From the NCBI GenBank assembly GCA_007922195.1, contig ML681989.1, positions 49,482,179 through 49,546,178 of the forward strand: DNA of 64,000 nucleotides, given 5' to 3'. The notes below the pieces were generated by a model. It had not been told where the DNA came from, did not search any database, and saw only the letters and a program-made list of their open reading frames with translations. Origin of the DNA: Podocnemis expansa. Its lineage: Eukaryota; Chordata; Testudines; Podocnemididae. This document shows, in pieces, positions 1 to 9,896 of this stretch; positions within the stretch are counted from its first letter, which is position 1; every line of letters starts with the position of its first letter. Both the position numbers and the translations under genes were made by a program.

Positions 1-29
1 AAGCGAACTGCCCCAAGAGCACAAACAGA

Positions 30-707
30 GTGCAGTTCCTTGCACTGGGGTCACACCATGTGCCTGCAGGCCCAGATGCCTCACAGATACCCCCAGAGCA
101 AAGGGAGATCGTGAGTGTGGGCGGGAAGGAAGTTGTTGCATGGAGACACACTGGAGCACAGGTGTCAGCTATCCACCAGTCCTTTGTGGACCCCAAAAGC
201 ATCAATGTGAAATCTCAAGTAACAGTTCGACCCTTCAAGGCAAACTGTTTTGACCTGCCTACTGCAGAGTTGCCCGTGCAGTACAAAGGCTGGTCAGGGA
301 CCTGGGCTTTTGTGGTCTATGATGATTATCCCATTCCCATGCTGGTGGGAGAGGACTTGGCAAACCATGTGAAGCTAGCCAAAAGGGTGGGCACCATCAC
401 CTGTAGCCAGGCTAAGCAGGTCTCCCCATCTAAACTTGTTGCTGAGCCTTCTAGCAGGGTCCAGTCTGTGTTCTCAGATGCTAGAGGACCAGAAACCCAA
501 ACAGAGGTGGCAGACCCAGACTCCAACTCAGCATCTACAAGAGCAGCAATAGAGGCAGTCCTCAGTACCCAGCCGGAACAAGAACTGGACCCTGCGGTTG
601 CAGCATCCTCAGGGTCATGGAAGCCAGCTTCGGAGGGTGCCACCAGACCGGTACTTGTGGTAACAGCTGACCCTTCACAAAAGGCTGTCTCAGAGTCTGC
701 AACATAA
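30..707 (+). pseudogene. Ty3/Gypsy-like retrotransposon protease-region remnant
   Basis: A 225-codon open frame with a retropepsin-like segment. Near residue 40 it reads WRHTGAQVSAIHQ, the place where the catalytic D-T/S-G-A triad is expected; the aspartate position is occupied by H, so the protease is probably inactive. A second conserved patch (MLVGEDLANHVK, about residues 103-114) resembles the strand following the active site in this family. The C-terminal third is low-complexity S/T/P-rich. It ends at a single TAA (705-707), after which the same frame continues, so this is one long reading frame split by one stop. The true 5' end lies outside the window. The fold is recognised by motif only; the assignment to the group of vertebrate Gypsy elements with protease followed directly by integrase (Gmr1-like) is inference. 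Confidence 0.65.
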
Positions 708-719
708 CACCGTGTACCA

Positions 720-1514
720 GTGGAGAGTGTTGCACAACCAGGAGAGGCACCCACGTTGCCTGCATCACTTCCAGAGAGACTGAGCCTGAGTCCGCGACCC
801 AGGGCGGAGCTGAAGTCCCCAGCATCGAGGGAGCAGTTCCAAGCCAAGCAGGAGGCAAATGAGAGCCTCAAGGGAGCTTGGAGGTTGGCACGGAGTGGTC
901 CATCACCTCTCAGCTTTTCAAATAGGTCCAGGCTTGGTATTGAAAGAGGATTTGTACACAAAGAGACTCTCTTGGGTGGGCACAAGAAGGACTGGCATCC
1001 TCAGAGACAGTTGGTAGTTCCAACTAAGTACAGGGGAAAGCTCTTGAGCTTAGCCCAGGACCATCCTACTGGTCATGCTGGAGTGAACATGACCAAAGAC
1101 TTGTGGGGAGGACCCCTGAAAACCACTCCTGTGGAAGTAAAAGGGTGGGGAGGGGCTTGCTGGACTTGTGGGGCCAGAGGGCACTTCAGGAAAGAGTGTC
1201 TGGCCCAGAAAGACAGGGTAAGTCCCAGGGTAGGGACAGAGCCAGAGACACCTGTGGCCTGGAGGAAACAAAGGAGATGTTTCTGGTGCCAGGAGCAAGG
1301 CCATATGAAGAGACATTGCCCCCTGAGGTTAAAGAGGGCGAGGGTAAGAATGTCCAAGTCAGCCAGGTCTGTGATGGACCAGAAAGAAGGGCCTATACAG
1401 ACAACAGCCTGGGCGCACCCCTCAACCAGGAAGAGGGACACCTCAGATGAAGCAGTTGGGACGGAGTGGGCCCAGACCGACAGTGGACCCCAGTTGAGAT
1501 CATGTGACCTGTAG
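720..1514 (+). pseudogene. Gypsy-like integrase zinc-binding half fused to two CCHC zinc knuckles
   Basis: This continues the frame of the upstream protease segment. Residues about 100-124 (QLVVPTKYRGKLL, then a DHPTGHAGV stretch with the paired histidines) match the N-terminal HHCC zinc-binding domain of a retroelement integrase. The expected Cys pair and the catalytic core are missing. Instead the frame passes about 15 residues later into CWTCGARGHFRKEC and then CFWCQEQGHMKRHC, two CCHC knuckles normally found in gag, upstream of protease. No reverse transcriptase is present. The frame stops at 1512-1514, followed by about 100 bases of non-coding sequence and a purine tract. I read it as a deleted or rearranged non-autonomous copy rather than a functional gene. 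Confidence 0.6.
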
Positions 1515-1639
1515 TGAATTTTGTATGTGTACATTGGACTGTATTAACCCTGTTTTTTCCTAGTCCCAGGGAGAAATCACAGCCAGTGTGGGTCCAGCCT
1601 ATACCAGGCTGCCCAGGACCATCTGTGATTTGGGGGGCG

Positions 1640-1975
1640 TGTAGTAACCCTTGGGGAGGAAGGGGTTAACACTTTGGTCAGTGAGTCCCAGGACGGCCAA
1701 TAGGAACGAAGCACAGGTTTTTGAATGGGAACAACAGCCTGGCCTGTGCCTGTTTGGATGCAGCAGAGCTCCTGGGAGGCTCACGAGGAGGCCAGAGGGG
1801 CCTGAGGAAGAATCCAGCAACATCCTTACCAGAGATAAGTTAAGTTTGGTACTGACCAGGCGTGAGTAGAACAGGGAATGTTTACTTAGATGCGGTCAGG
1901 GTATTTTCTTTGTTTTTGGCTTGTTTTTTGGATTTCTCTGTGCTGAGCACATGTAACCCTCCACCCTGACCCAGG
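1640..1975 (+). repeat. Probable 3' LTR of the Gypsy-like element (right edge uncertain)
   Basis: A polypurine-type tract (TTTGGGGGGCG, about 1629-1639) lies directly before TGTAGTAACCC, the arrangement expected where a polypurine tract primes plus-strand synthesis at the start of a 3' LTR. The region follows the element's last stop codon. No clear polyadenylation signal or paired 5' LTR is visible, so the right edge is a guess. Confidence 0.45.
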
Positions 1976-2142
1976 CCCAATTCAGCTCAGGACCTGATCC
2001 AACACTGTGCCGCTGCTGGATGGTGGTGCGGAGCCGGAATCCGTCCCCAGTCACTGCCGACCATCAGCACAGAGCCAGATCTGTCCCCTGCTGCCACTGG
2101 GGGCCTTCCCACCTGTGTCCCTCCCCAACATCTAGGCCTCCA

Positions 2143-2200
2143 GTGGTTAAAGTATAATTTGATGGGCCCCAGAACTGGCCTAATCTCTGGGCTGCCTTCA
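2143..2200. repeat. End of a TIR-type repeat shared with 32.2 and 60.2 kb
   Basis: The sequence beginning GGTTAAAGTATAATTT followed by a GGGCCCCAGAAC-like stretch matches one terminus of the elements at 32249-33025 and 60248-60834. Only one end is recognisable. The GC-rich bases from about 1976 up to here and the bases after it to 2550 contain nothing else I can assign. Confidence 0.4.
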
Positions 2201-2557
2201 TATATTGTCCAGGCACCCTTTATGCATGTGTGGGCCCCAGTGCAGGTAGGCATTTGCAACCACTTCTCAGTACCATATGCATCAGTTATAAAACTATAAA
2301 TATTTTTATGAAGCAATATCGCATTTGTCTATTTTAATTATTGTCACAACCTAGCAAACACTGCATAAAACAATAAGTATTGTGATTAACAATGTGATAA
2401 TTAAATAAAATATGGATATAGAATTGACACAATGCAACACAGTGATATGTAATATGTAATTGAACACAATGCATGAGCAGAAGCAATTGAAACAAACAAA
2501 AACAGAAAATTGCATTTATTGCTTGCAGTAAAACACAGATATGCAAACTCATGCTTT

Positions 2558-2781
2558 AGAGAAACAAACAGAGTCCTCTGACACTTTTAAAGACTAACAG
2601 ATTTATTTATTGAATGAGCTTTTTGGGGAGAAAATCCTGTTTCGTCAGACGCTTCATCTTCAGCGTGTTTGACAAAGTGGGATTTTCTCCCACAAAAGAT
2701 CAAGTGATATGTAAATCTGTTAGTCTTTAAAAGTGTCACAGGACTCTGTGTTTCTCTGCAACAGACTATCACGCCTACCCC
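2558..2781. mobile_element. tRNA-headed turtle SINE, inverted fold-back dimer
   Basis: The left arm (2558-2660) reads in plus orientation through the SINE body: GAGTCCT, then CTTTTAAAGACTAACAGATT, then a GAGCTTTT/GGGAGAAAA block. The right arm (2667-2781) carries the same body in minus orientation and continues into the tRNA-derived head (complement of the AGTCTGTT/GGTAG-type head). The two arms are nearly identical where they overlap, so the locus would fold into a hairpin. The head is only on the right arm. Confidence 0.8.
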
Positions 2782-2785
2782 TATT

Positions 2786-3300
2786 GATCTCAGACTTTAG
2801 TAGTTCACTCTCCATGGTCCATTCATCCACTGCTCTCTCTGCTCTTAATTTATGTGTTGGTGCTGTAAAAGTCCATCCATCAGGAAATGGATTAAGACTA
2901 ACAACTCTTTTTACATACCACCACCACCACACAGCACTTTCATAATCTTGAATCATTATTAATCTGAACTGGATTTGAACTAGCCACAAGTGAAAGGTTC
3001 AGTAATTCATTACCCTTCTCCGCAGCCAGTCACTTCCTCTAAAATATGATAGCTACAGTAACTTGTATGTTATACAGTCTTATCAAGAAAGCTTTTAAAG
3101 CATCCTGCCTCACCACTGCAGGAGACTAACTGCAGACTCATCTAACAAAGCACTTCTCTATTCTTATGTGAAACATAACATACTAGAGAAAAGACCTGGC
3201 ATAAAACCACCAAGTATTGTTAACATCAGCCTCCCACCTGCGTGCACATACACAAGGGTCTTGGTATCTAAGGAAACTGGGTAGTGGCTCAGAAGGAAGG
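2786..3300. other. No recognised feature
   Basis: AT-rich unique-looking sequence with no readable frame over 100 codons that resembles a known protein, and no repeat I recognise. Confidence 0.5.
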
Positions 3301-3308
3301 ATTCTGCA

Positions 3309-3426
3309 AAGTGGGATTTTCTCCCATGAAAGCTCATGCAAAAATAAATTTGTTAGTCTTTAAGAGCCACAGGACTCCATGTTTGCTTGTTTTACTGAAC
3401 TAAACTAACACTGCTGCCCCTTTAGA
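3309..3426 (-). mobile_element. tRNA-headed turtle SINE, minus strand
   Basis: Reads as the reverse complement of the SINE body: AAAGTGGGATTTTCTCCCA, then AAATTTGTTAGTCTTTAAGA, then a CAGGACTCC motif, ending with a degenerate head (ACTAAACTAACACTGCTGCC). It is a single copy with no inverted partner. Confidence 0.8.
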
Positions 3427-3637
3427 TTATAGCAGGCTCTGAGCATTAGGTGCCAGGGCCTGTTGGTAGCAAGAACAGAAAGATCTGCCCTGCTAGCTAT
3501 CAATGGCAGAATGTGTCCCCATTGCTCAAATCCACAGGCTAGCCAGAGGAAGATCAGTCACTTCAAGAAATTGACGCCTTTTGAAAGACTCTTTATAAGT
3601 GACTATGACTTTATAGCCAGCCATGCCATCCCTCTAT

Positions 3638-3975
3638 GGGTGTGTTCACACAACAGAGGTTGTTTCAAAATAAGAAAGGCCATGTTCACACGACACGCAG
3701 TTGTTTCGAAATAACTTAAACCCCATGTGGGGACGAAACAACGTCGTTTTGAAATGATTGGTTCGAAACAATGCCGTCTGAACATGTTTTGAAACAACGG
3801 TGACTCGTTTCGAAATAACTGTTTGAACATGCTATTTCGCTTTGAGCTTTTTTCCTTAATTCGAATTAACAAACTGTTAATTCAAATTAACTTATTTTGA
3901 AATAAGGCGTTATTTCGATACAACTTGTATTGAAACAATTTGTATCGAAATAACCCCCTGTGTGTGAACATAGCC
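3638..3975. mobile_element. Chompy-like MITE A (TTTCGAAA-word subtype)
   Basis: The termini are inverted: GGGTGTGTTCACAC at the left and GTGTGAACATAGCC at the right. TAT flanks both sides (3635-3637 and 3976-3978), a 3 bp target duplication. The interior is almost entirely repeats of short palindromic words such as TTTCGAAATAAC and GTTAATTCGAATTAAC in alternating orientation, so the 338 bp element would fold on itself. There is no coding capacity. The 3 bp duplication would fit a PIF/Harbinger-type source; that is inference. Confidence 0.8.
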
Positions 3976-4238
3976 TATGTGTCCCCCAGGTACCAGCTGC
4001 CATGGCTCTGTCCCATTTCTCCACCCATCACGCACTTTTCCAACAACCCATCATTCATCTTGTACACCCTCCCCCGCACCCGCCCTTTTCATCCTCCTCC
4101 TCCCACCCCACCCTCTCTATATCATCTTCCCTTGGCCCTGTCTCTTCTTCCATAGCATCATGTTCCAGGTGGGCTTATATTGCACAGTATTTATTTTTAT
4201 GAAGAGATAATGGTTGGTTACTTACCAGTAACTGTCCT

Positions 4239-4425
4239 CCTTCAAGATGGGCTGCTCACATACATTCAGTTACAGGATGTCTACATGCCACAGCACACGA
4301 TAGCTCAGAAAGTCCTTAGCATTAGCCTGTCAGGTCAGGGCACGCAGCCAACGCCCCCTCCGCGCCGTGACCATGGCTATATAGGTGACCGTGACCCTCT
4401 CAGTCCCATATACCTTCGCCAACTC
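4239..4425 (+). repeat. DIRS inverted terminal repeat, coding-3' side
   Basis: This stretch (CTCCTTCAAGATGGGCTGCT, a TACATTCAGTTACAGG-like block, TAGCATTAGCCTGTCAGG, TATATAGGTGACCGTGACCC) is repeated as the reverse complement near 9720-9896. Bases 4212-4238 (starting GGTTGGTTACTTACCAGT) form a terminal extension found only at this end and in the internal complementary region. Confidence 0.85.
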
Positions 4426-4451
4426 CATTAGCGGGGACAGTGGGAGGGGCC

Positions 4452-4550
4452 TGAATTTATGTGAGCAGCCCATCTCGAAGAAGGACGGTTACTGGTAAGT
4501 AACCAACCGTTCTCCCTTCGAGCGCCGCTCATATCATTCAGTTACAGGTG
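4452..4550. repeat. DIRS internal complementary region
   Basis: The first half, ending at 4508 (TACTGGTAAGTAACCAACC), is the reverse complement of the outer end at 4212. The second half, starting at 4509 (GTTCTCCCTTCGAGCGCCGC), is the reverse complement of the outer end at 9896. The segment therefore spans both element ends joined head to tail, as in the DIRS-1 model where it templates closure of the circular intermediate. This defines the element boundaries. Confidence 0.85.
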
Positions 4551-4599
4551 ACTACTAGCTGTACCTGAGGATGGTGGGAGGAGTTACAGTCTACCCACA

Positions 4600-5880
4600 C
4601 TGAGTATAGCTCTGCCCAAAGCGGCATCGTCTCTAGCCTGTTGGGCAATGGCGTAGTGCGTCATGAAGGTATGTATTGACGACTGTGTAGTGGCCCTGCA
4701 GATCTTGGATTGGAACCTTGGAGAGGAAGGCCGTGGAAGACACCTGGGCTCTGGTATAATGGGCTCACACAGTCCCTGGGAGAGGCATGTTTGACCTTTC
4801 GTAGCAGTCTTTGATGCAGTTTACAATCCATTTGGAGATGCACTGGGAGGACACTGGTGAACCTCTCATGCATTTGGCAATCGCCACGAACAACTGGGAG
4901 GTCTTGTGGAAAGATCATGTGCGTTCAGTATAAATTAAGAACGCTCTCCTCACATCCAAGGTGTGCCACCATCTCTGGTTTTCTGTAACCTAGGGGTCAG
5001 GGTAAAAAACTGGCAGGCAAATTTCTTGATTCATGTGGAAGGGAGTGGCCACCTTGGGCAGGAAGGAAAGATGGTGACAGAAAACCACCTTGTCTGGAAA
5101 GAATGTTATATATGGGGGTTCAGAGGAAAGGGCTCGCAACTCTGAAACCCTTCTAGCTGAGGTGATTGCTACCAGGAAAACCACCTTCCAAGACAACACC
5201 AGCAGAGTAGGTGAATCCAAGGGTTCATAGGGTGGCTCTGTCAACGCCCGTAGCACAAGGTTCAGATCCCACTGAGGGGTGGGCTTATGAGGGTGGGGAA
5301 AGAGCTTTTCCACCCCTTTCAGGAACCTGTGAGATATGGGGTGTGAAAAGACTGGAGCACCATCAACTCTTTGGTGAAAGGCTGAAATTACCACTAAGTG
5401 GACTCTTAGTGAGGACAGGGATAGGCCTTTTTCTTTCAGGTCTAAGAGGTAGTCCAGAGTTGTATGGATTGGTGCGGAGATAGGGTCTATGTCTTTGTCA
5501 TGGCACCAAGTGGAGAAGCGCTTCCACTTTGCCATGTAGGTGGACCTGGTGGAGGGTTTTCTGCTACCAACCAGGGCCTTCTTAACTCTATCTGAGCAGC
5601 ACCTTTCTGGCTCACTGAGCCAGAGAGCATCCAGGCTGTCAAATGTAGGAGACCTGGGTTCGGGTGCCGAAGGCATCCTGAGTCCTGTGTTAGGAGATCC
5701 ACCCACTGAGGGAGGCAGAGCGGGGTCCTTATGGACATGTCCTGCAGGAGTGGGAACCAGTGTTGTCTGGGCCAGTCTGGAGCTGTCAGAATGATGTGTC
5801 CTCTGTCCACAAGGACCTTCAATAGCACTCTGTGGATCAGGGGAATTGGCAGGAAGGCATACGTCAGGGCCCCCGACCAA
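4600..5880 (-). pseudogene. DIRS tyrosine recombinase
   Basis: Phage-integrase-type recombinase expected to insert the circular DNA. The N-terminal core-binding part is seen near 5460-5560 (KWKRFSTWCHDKDIDPISA) and a LDYLLDLKEKGLSLSSL helix follows. ARRVSELRAL (near 5150) holds the first catalytic arginine. The last part, in another frame, contains KICRATTQSSIHTFMTHYAI near 4630-4700, where the H..Y around the nucleophilic tyrosine is conserved. A frameshift or stop lies between about 4920 and 4990. The start overlaps the end of the RT/RNase H frame by several hundred bases, the overlap typical of DIRS elements. Confidence 0.85.
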
Positions 5881-7648
5881 CTGAGGAGGAAAGCATCACT
5901 GAGAGATCCCTCCTCCCAACCCCAGAGGGAACAAAATTGAGGACATTTGCAGTTCTGTTCCATGGCAAACAGGCCCACCTGGGGGGTTTCCCATCTGTTT
6001 ATCAACAGGGAGAATACCTTGTTGTGAAGGGACTGCTTGTGATTTGCTAGGGGTTTCCTGCTGAGTGAGTCCACTAAGCCATTGTCTACCCTGGGTAGAT
6101 GGAAGGCAACCAGCGTAAACTGGTGCTCTATCGCTAATTGCCAGAGCTTGCATGCCTCCTCGCATAGGGCCAAGGAGTGACCCCCCCCTTGGTGGTTGGT
6201 ATAAAACACGGCCATTGTATTGTCCGTGAGGACCTGGACCATCCTGTTGCGGATTTTGTAGAGGAAGGTCGTGCAGGCCAATCTGATGGCCCGAAGCTCC
6301 TTCATGTTTATGTGGAGGAATTTATCCTCAGGGCTCCAAAGACCCTGTATGGAGAGACTCCCGGATAGGTGGGCTCCCCAACCCGAGTCCAAAGCGTCCG
6401 TTATTAGGGTCACTAAGGGCTTGGAGTCCCTGAACAGAATACCCTGCATCACAAAGCAGGGATCCCTCCAAATTTGGAGGGATTCTAGGGTGTGCTGGGG
6501 GACCAAGAGTACCTTGTCCAGACGGTCTCCCATGGCCAGAACATTGTGAAGAACTAGAGCTGGAAGGGCCTCATCCTCAAGCGTGCTGTCCGGATTACCA
6601 AGGTGGCAGCCTCCATGTGACCCAGAACCTGCATGCACTGGCATGCTGTGGTTAGATCTGGCGCTTGCAATTCCGTAATGATGGTGCAAATGGACCAAAA
6701 TCTTGACGGGCAAGGACGCTGTGCCTTGTTGAGCGTTTAGTCGTGCCCCTATGAATTCTACGTCCTGAGTGGGGTGGATCTTTAACTTCTCTGTGTTCAG
6801 GCAGAAGCCAAGAAACCTGCAGAGTTTCACTACCAGGTCGACGTGATGTTGCACTTGGCGACTTGACTTGCCTATTATAAGGCAATCGTCTAGGTAGGGG
6901 TAGATTCTTATGCTACTCCTGTGTAGAAACACTGCGACTGGTGCCACACATTTTGTGAAGACCCTGGGAGCTAGCGATAGCCTGAAGGTAGAGCGGTGAA
7001 CTGGTAGTGGTTCGGTGCCACCATGAACCTGAGAAAGCATCTATGGTGGGGTCAGATGGCTATGTGAAAATAAGCATCCTTTAGGTCGAGAGCCGTGAAC
7101 CAGTCTCCTAGGGACAGGGAGGGGACAATTTGGGGCAGAGAAACCATGTGGCACTTTATCCTTTTTATGTACTTGTTTAGCGCTCTGAGGTCTAGAATAG
7201 GCTGTAGTTCCCCATTGGGTTTGGGGACCAAGAAGTAGTGGGAGTAGAACACCTTGCCTTGCTCTTGTTTGGGGATTTTTTCTATGGCCCCAAGGGAGCA
7301 GAGTTTTTGGCGTTTGGCCTCGAACCTGCTTAACAGTTCCCGGTTCCTCAGTGCTGTATGAGGGGGCAGTTTCCTGTCCCGCGGGATTGAAAGGAACTCA
7401 ATACAGTATCCTTGTGCCACTGTGTCGATGACCCACTGGTTTGATGTGACACAGGTCCACCAGGGGGCAAAGTGGCACAGGTGGTGGGGGGAAAACAGGG
7501 GCCCTGGAGCACTACCCTTGAGGGGACCATCAAAAACCCTGTTTACAGCCAGATGAGCGGTCAGATCCCTGCCCATGCCTTCCAAACTGTGAGGCGGTGA
7601 GTTTTCCCCCTTTACCTGAGTGGTTCTTGTCCTTATCCAGGTCCCCAA
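5487..7648 (-). pseudogene. DIRS reverse transcriptase and RNase H
   Basis: Two frames make up one polymerase. The upstream part (7052-7648) carries the fingers motif FLVPKPNGELQPILDLRALN and the catalytic-A motif LDLKDAYFHI at its end, then meets a TGA at 7052-7054. The downstream part (5487-7040) starts in a shifted frame and has the catalytic-C box YPYLDDCLI, then an RNase H of the DIRS type: TDALDSGWGAHL, a KELRAI glutamate block and VLTDNTMAVFY, followed by a VDNGLVDSLSR motif. The enzyme would copy element RNA. At least one stop and one frameshift, both between about 6960 and 7054, inactivate it. Confidence 0.88.
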
Positions 7649-7699
7649 GATGGCGCTGGGGAAACTAGTGGGATCCCGGGAACTGACTCTGCAGTTGAA

Positions 7700-9750
7700 G
7701 CTGCTGCTTTAGCTGCTGTTGATGTGGTCTCGTTGAGCGCCTGTTGGCTTGCGGAGTGTATATCCCCAGGGATTGAAGCATAGCCCTCGAGTCTTTCATA
7801 GCATGGAGCTTCGTGTCTGTGGATGGGGCAAAGAGGTCTGGGCCCTCAAAGGGGAGGTCTTAAATAATTTGCTGCATCTGTGTGGATAGGCCTGAGCCTT
7901 GGAGCCAGGCCAACTGGCGCATGACAACTGCGGATGCCGTAGCATGGGAAGCAGTACCCACTGTGTCCCTGGTTGCCGCCAGAGCATCCCTGAGTGCCCT
8001 CTCACCCTCAAGCAGTGTTTCGAAATCTCTCAGGCGCTCCTCAGAGATGACTGTGCGAAAGTTTTGCATGGTCTTCCACAGGTTGAAGATGTAGTGCATC
8101 CTTAAGGATGAATGGTTGGTAATGTGTAGCTGAAGGGCGGTGAAGGAATAAACCTTCCTCCCCAGGAGGTCTAGCTTCTTCACCTCTTTGTTGTTGGGCA
8201 TGGAGCTCGGCTGCCCTGTCTCTCCCTCTGGTTTACAGCATCCACCACCAGGGACCCTGGAGTGGGGTGATGAAATAAGAAAGAGAACCCCTCTGGGGAG
8301 ATGTAGTATTTCTTATCCGCAACTTTGGACACTGGCGGAATCGACGAATGCGTTTGCCAGTGTTCCTGGACAATGTGGTATACTCTTGAGTGCAAGGGGA
8401 TTGCCACCGTCGCTGGAGAGGCTCTATGGCATGCATCGAAGAGGGGGGAGTCTTCCTCCTGGATTACTCCTAATTTCAGTTTTAGGTTTGCCGCCATATG
8501 GCGGAGCAGGTCCTGCTCGACGTGGGGGTCTCCTTCATGGTCAACGGACATGTCAATTAGCACTCATTAGGTGAATAGGAGGATTGGGCCTGCGATCTAC
8601 TACGTTGTGTAGAGTCAGGGTCAGGCTCGTCGTCAGAGAAATCTGATGACTCCAGCAGTGGCGACCAGGCAGAGCGAGAGGAGACATCATCAGTTGCTGT
8701 GCTCAGCCAATTGAGGGTCCACTCGTTATGAGGCGATCTCGCTAGAGGCGTAGGTGCCAAGGGGGGAGTGGAAACTTCTCCCTGTGTCCATAGTCTTTTT
8801 GACCTCACTGAGCTCGGGGATATGGAGCTCTTGCGAAGCCTTTTCCTCGGACGCTCCTCCTGGGGGGAAGGAAGTGGTCCTCAGAGGATGATCTGGAAGA
8901 TCCTGCTCCTGATGGCCAGGAACCTGGTACCAAGAGGTATTCAGAGGTGCGATGGAGTGGAGTTTGCCCCTCTGTACCGGACTGTGATACTGGTGGAGAA
9001 CTGGGAGGTGCAGTGCTTGGTTCTGGCGTCAGGCTAGTTGTTGGTACCTGGTTGGGAAGTGGCACAGAGCTAAATGTCGGTACCGGAATCAGCGTTGAAT
9101 CGGTTGGCGGTACCGGGCCTGGTGGTACCAGGCTTGACGTCAGTGCCGGGCTTGTCCTCAGTACCATGGGGGGCAGTACCGGGTCCTGTGGTGCCAATGA
9201 AGATGGTGCCGTTTTGGTCCTTCTGCACTGGAGCTGGATTTTGGTGCCTGTGGTGGGCCATCGGGGTTGCCTGTGCCAGTAGCCTTCTTGGGACAGCTGA
9301 GAGGCTGCCCAATGACAGACGAGCCTGGTGCTGAGGCGATACTGTTGTGGGTCGAGGTTTTGAGCCTGGTACCAATGATCGGTGGCAGGGATCCTAAGCC
9401 TGGGCCGATCGGGGGTCCAGCGGAGCGCTCCTGGCTCGGCTGGTTTAGGGGGTGGTAGCTCCACTCTCTGAGATTGAGAGGAGGCGATGCGCCCTTTCTA
9501 ACCGAGTCCTCCGCTTGAAGGACCAGGAAATGGAGCACTCCGCTGTGAGGTGAGACTCACCCAGGCAAGCAAAACATTTCTCGTGTGGGTCATCCATCGG
9601 GAAAGCCTTGCAGCACCCTAAGCATGGCTTGAAACCAGGAATCTTGAATTTCGTGCGAAAGACAGGCACTTGCATTTCGCAAGTTGATGCTGATGCGAAA
9701 CCGACGCTGATGGCGGAAAAAGGAACTGGGAAGGTCAGGGTCACGGTCAC
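7700..9750 (-). pseudogene. DIRS gag-like ORF1, fragmented
   Basis: A likely start is the ATG at 9748-9750. The first about 100 residues include a Cys/His cluster (PCLGCCKAF, then DPHEKCFACLGESH) typical of DIRS-group gag proteins. A Pro/Ser/Thr-rich linker follows (about 8805-9460), with the repeated word GGTACC in the DNA. An acidic patch (SSDFSDDEPDPDS, near 8640) precedes a more conserved C-terminal part (ADKKYYISPEGFSFLFHHP near 8290; LDLLGRKVYSFTALQLHITN near 8130). The pieces lie in several frames, so multiple frameshifts have occurred. It presumably packaged the element RNA. Confidence 0.7.
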
Positions 9751-9896
9751 CTATATAGCTGCGGTTGCGGTGTGGAGGGGGCGTTGCCTATGTGCCCTGC
9801 CCTGACAGGCTAACGCTAAAGACTTTCCGAGCTACCATGCGCTGCGGCACATAGACACCTATAACTGAATGATGTGAGCAGAGCTCGAAGGAGAAC
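9720..9896 (-). repeat. DIRS inverted terminal repeat, coding-5' side
   Basis: This is the reverse complement of 4239-4425, with the same TATATAG/GTGACC block, the GCCTGTCAGG complement and a terminal GCTCGAAGGAGAAC. As the coding-5' repeat it would be expected to carry the element promoter; the TATATA sequence within it is a candidate but untested. Confidence 0.82.

Larger units (their letters stand above)
4212..9896 (-). mobile_element. DIRS-type tyrosine-recombinase retrotransposon, near complete, decayed
   Basis: Read on the minus strand it has the canonical DIRS order: inverted terminal repeat, gag-like region, reverse transcriptase plus RNase H, overlapping tyrosine recombinase, internal complementary region, second inverted terminal repeat. 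It spans about 5.7 kb, a normal length for the group. DIRS elements have no integrase and no LTR; a circular intermediate is thought to be inserted by the recombinase without target duplication, and no duplication is seen here. Several stops and frameshifts interrupt all coding parts, so the copy is dead, but it is long and readable enough to be relatively young. Confidence 0.9.

Noticed and set aside
4963..9805. Plus-strand frames across the DIRS element
   Set aside because: They are shadows of the minus-strand gag, RT and recombinase frames; none has recognisable motifs.
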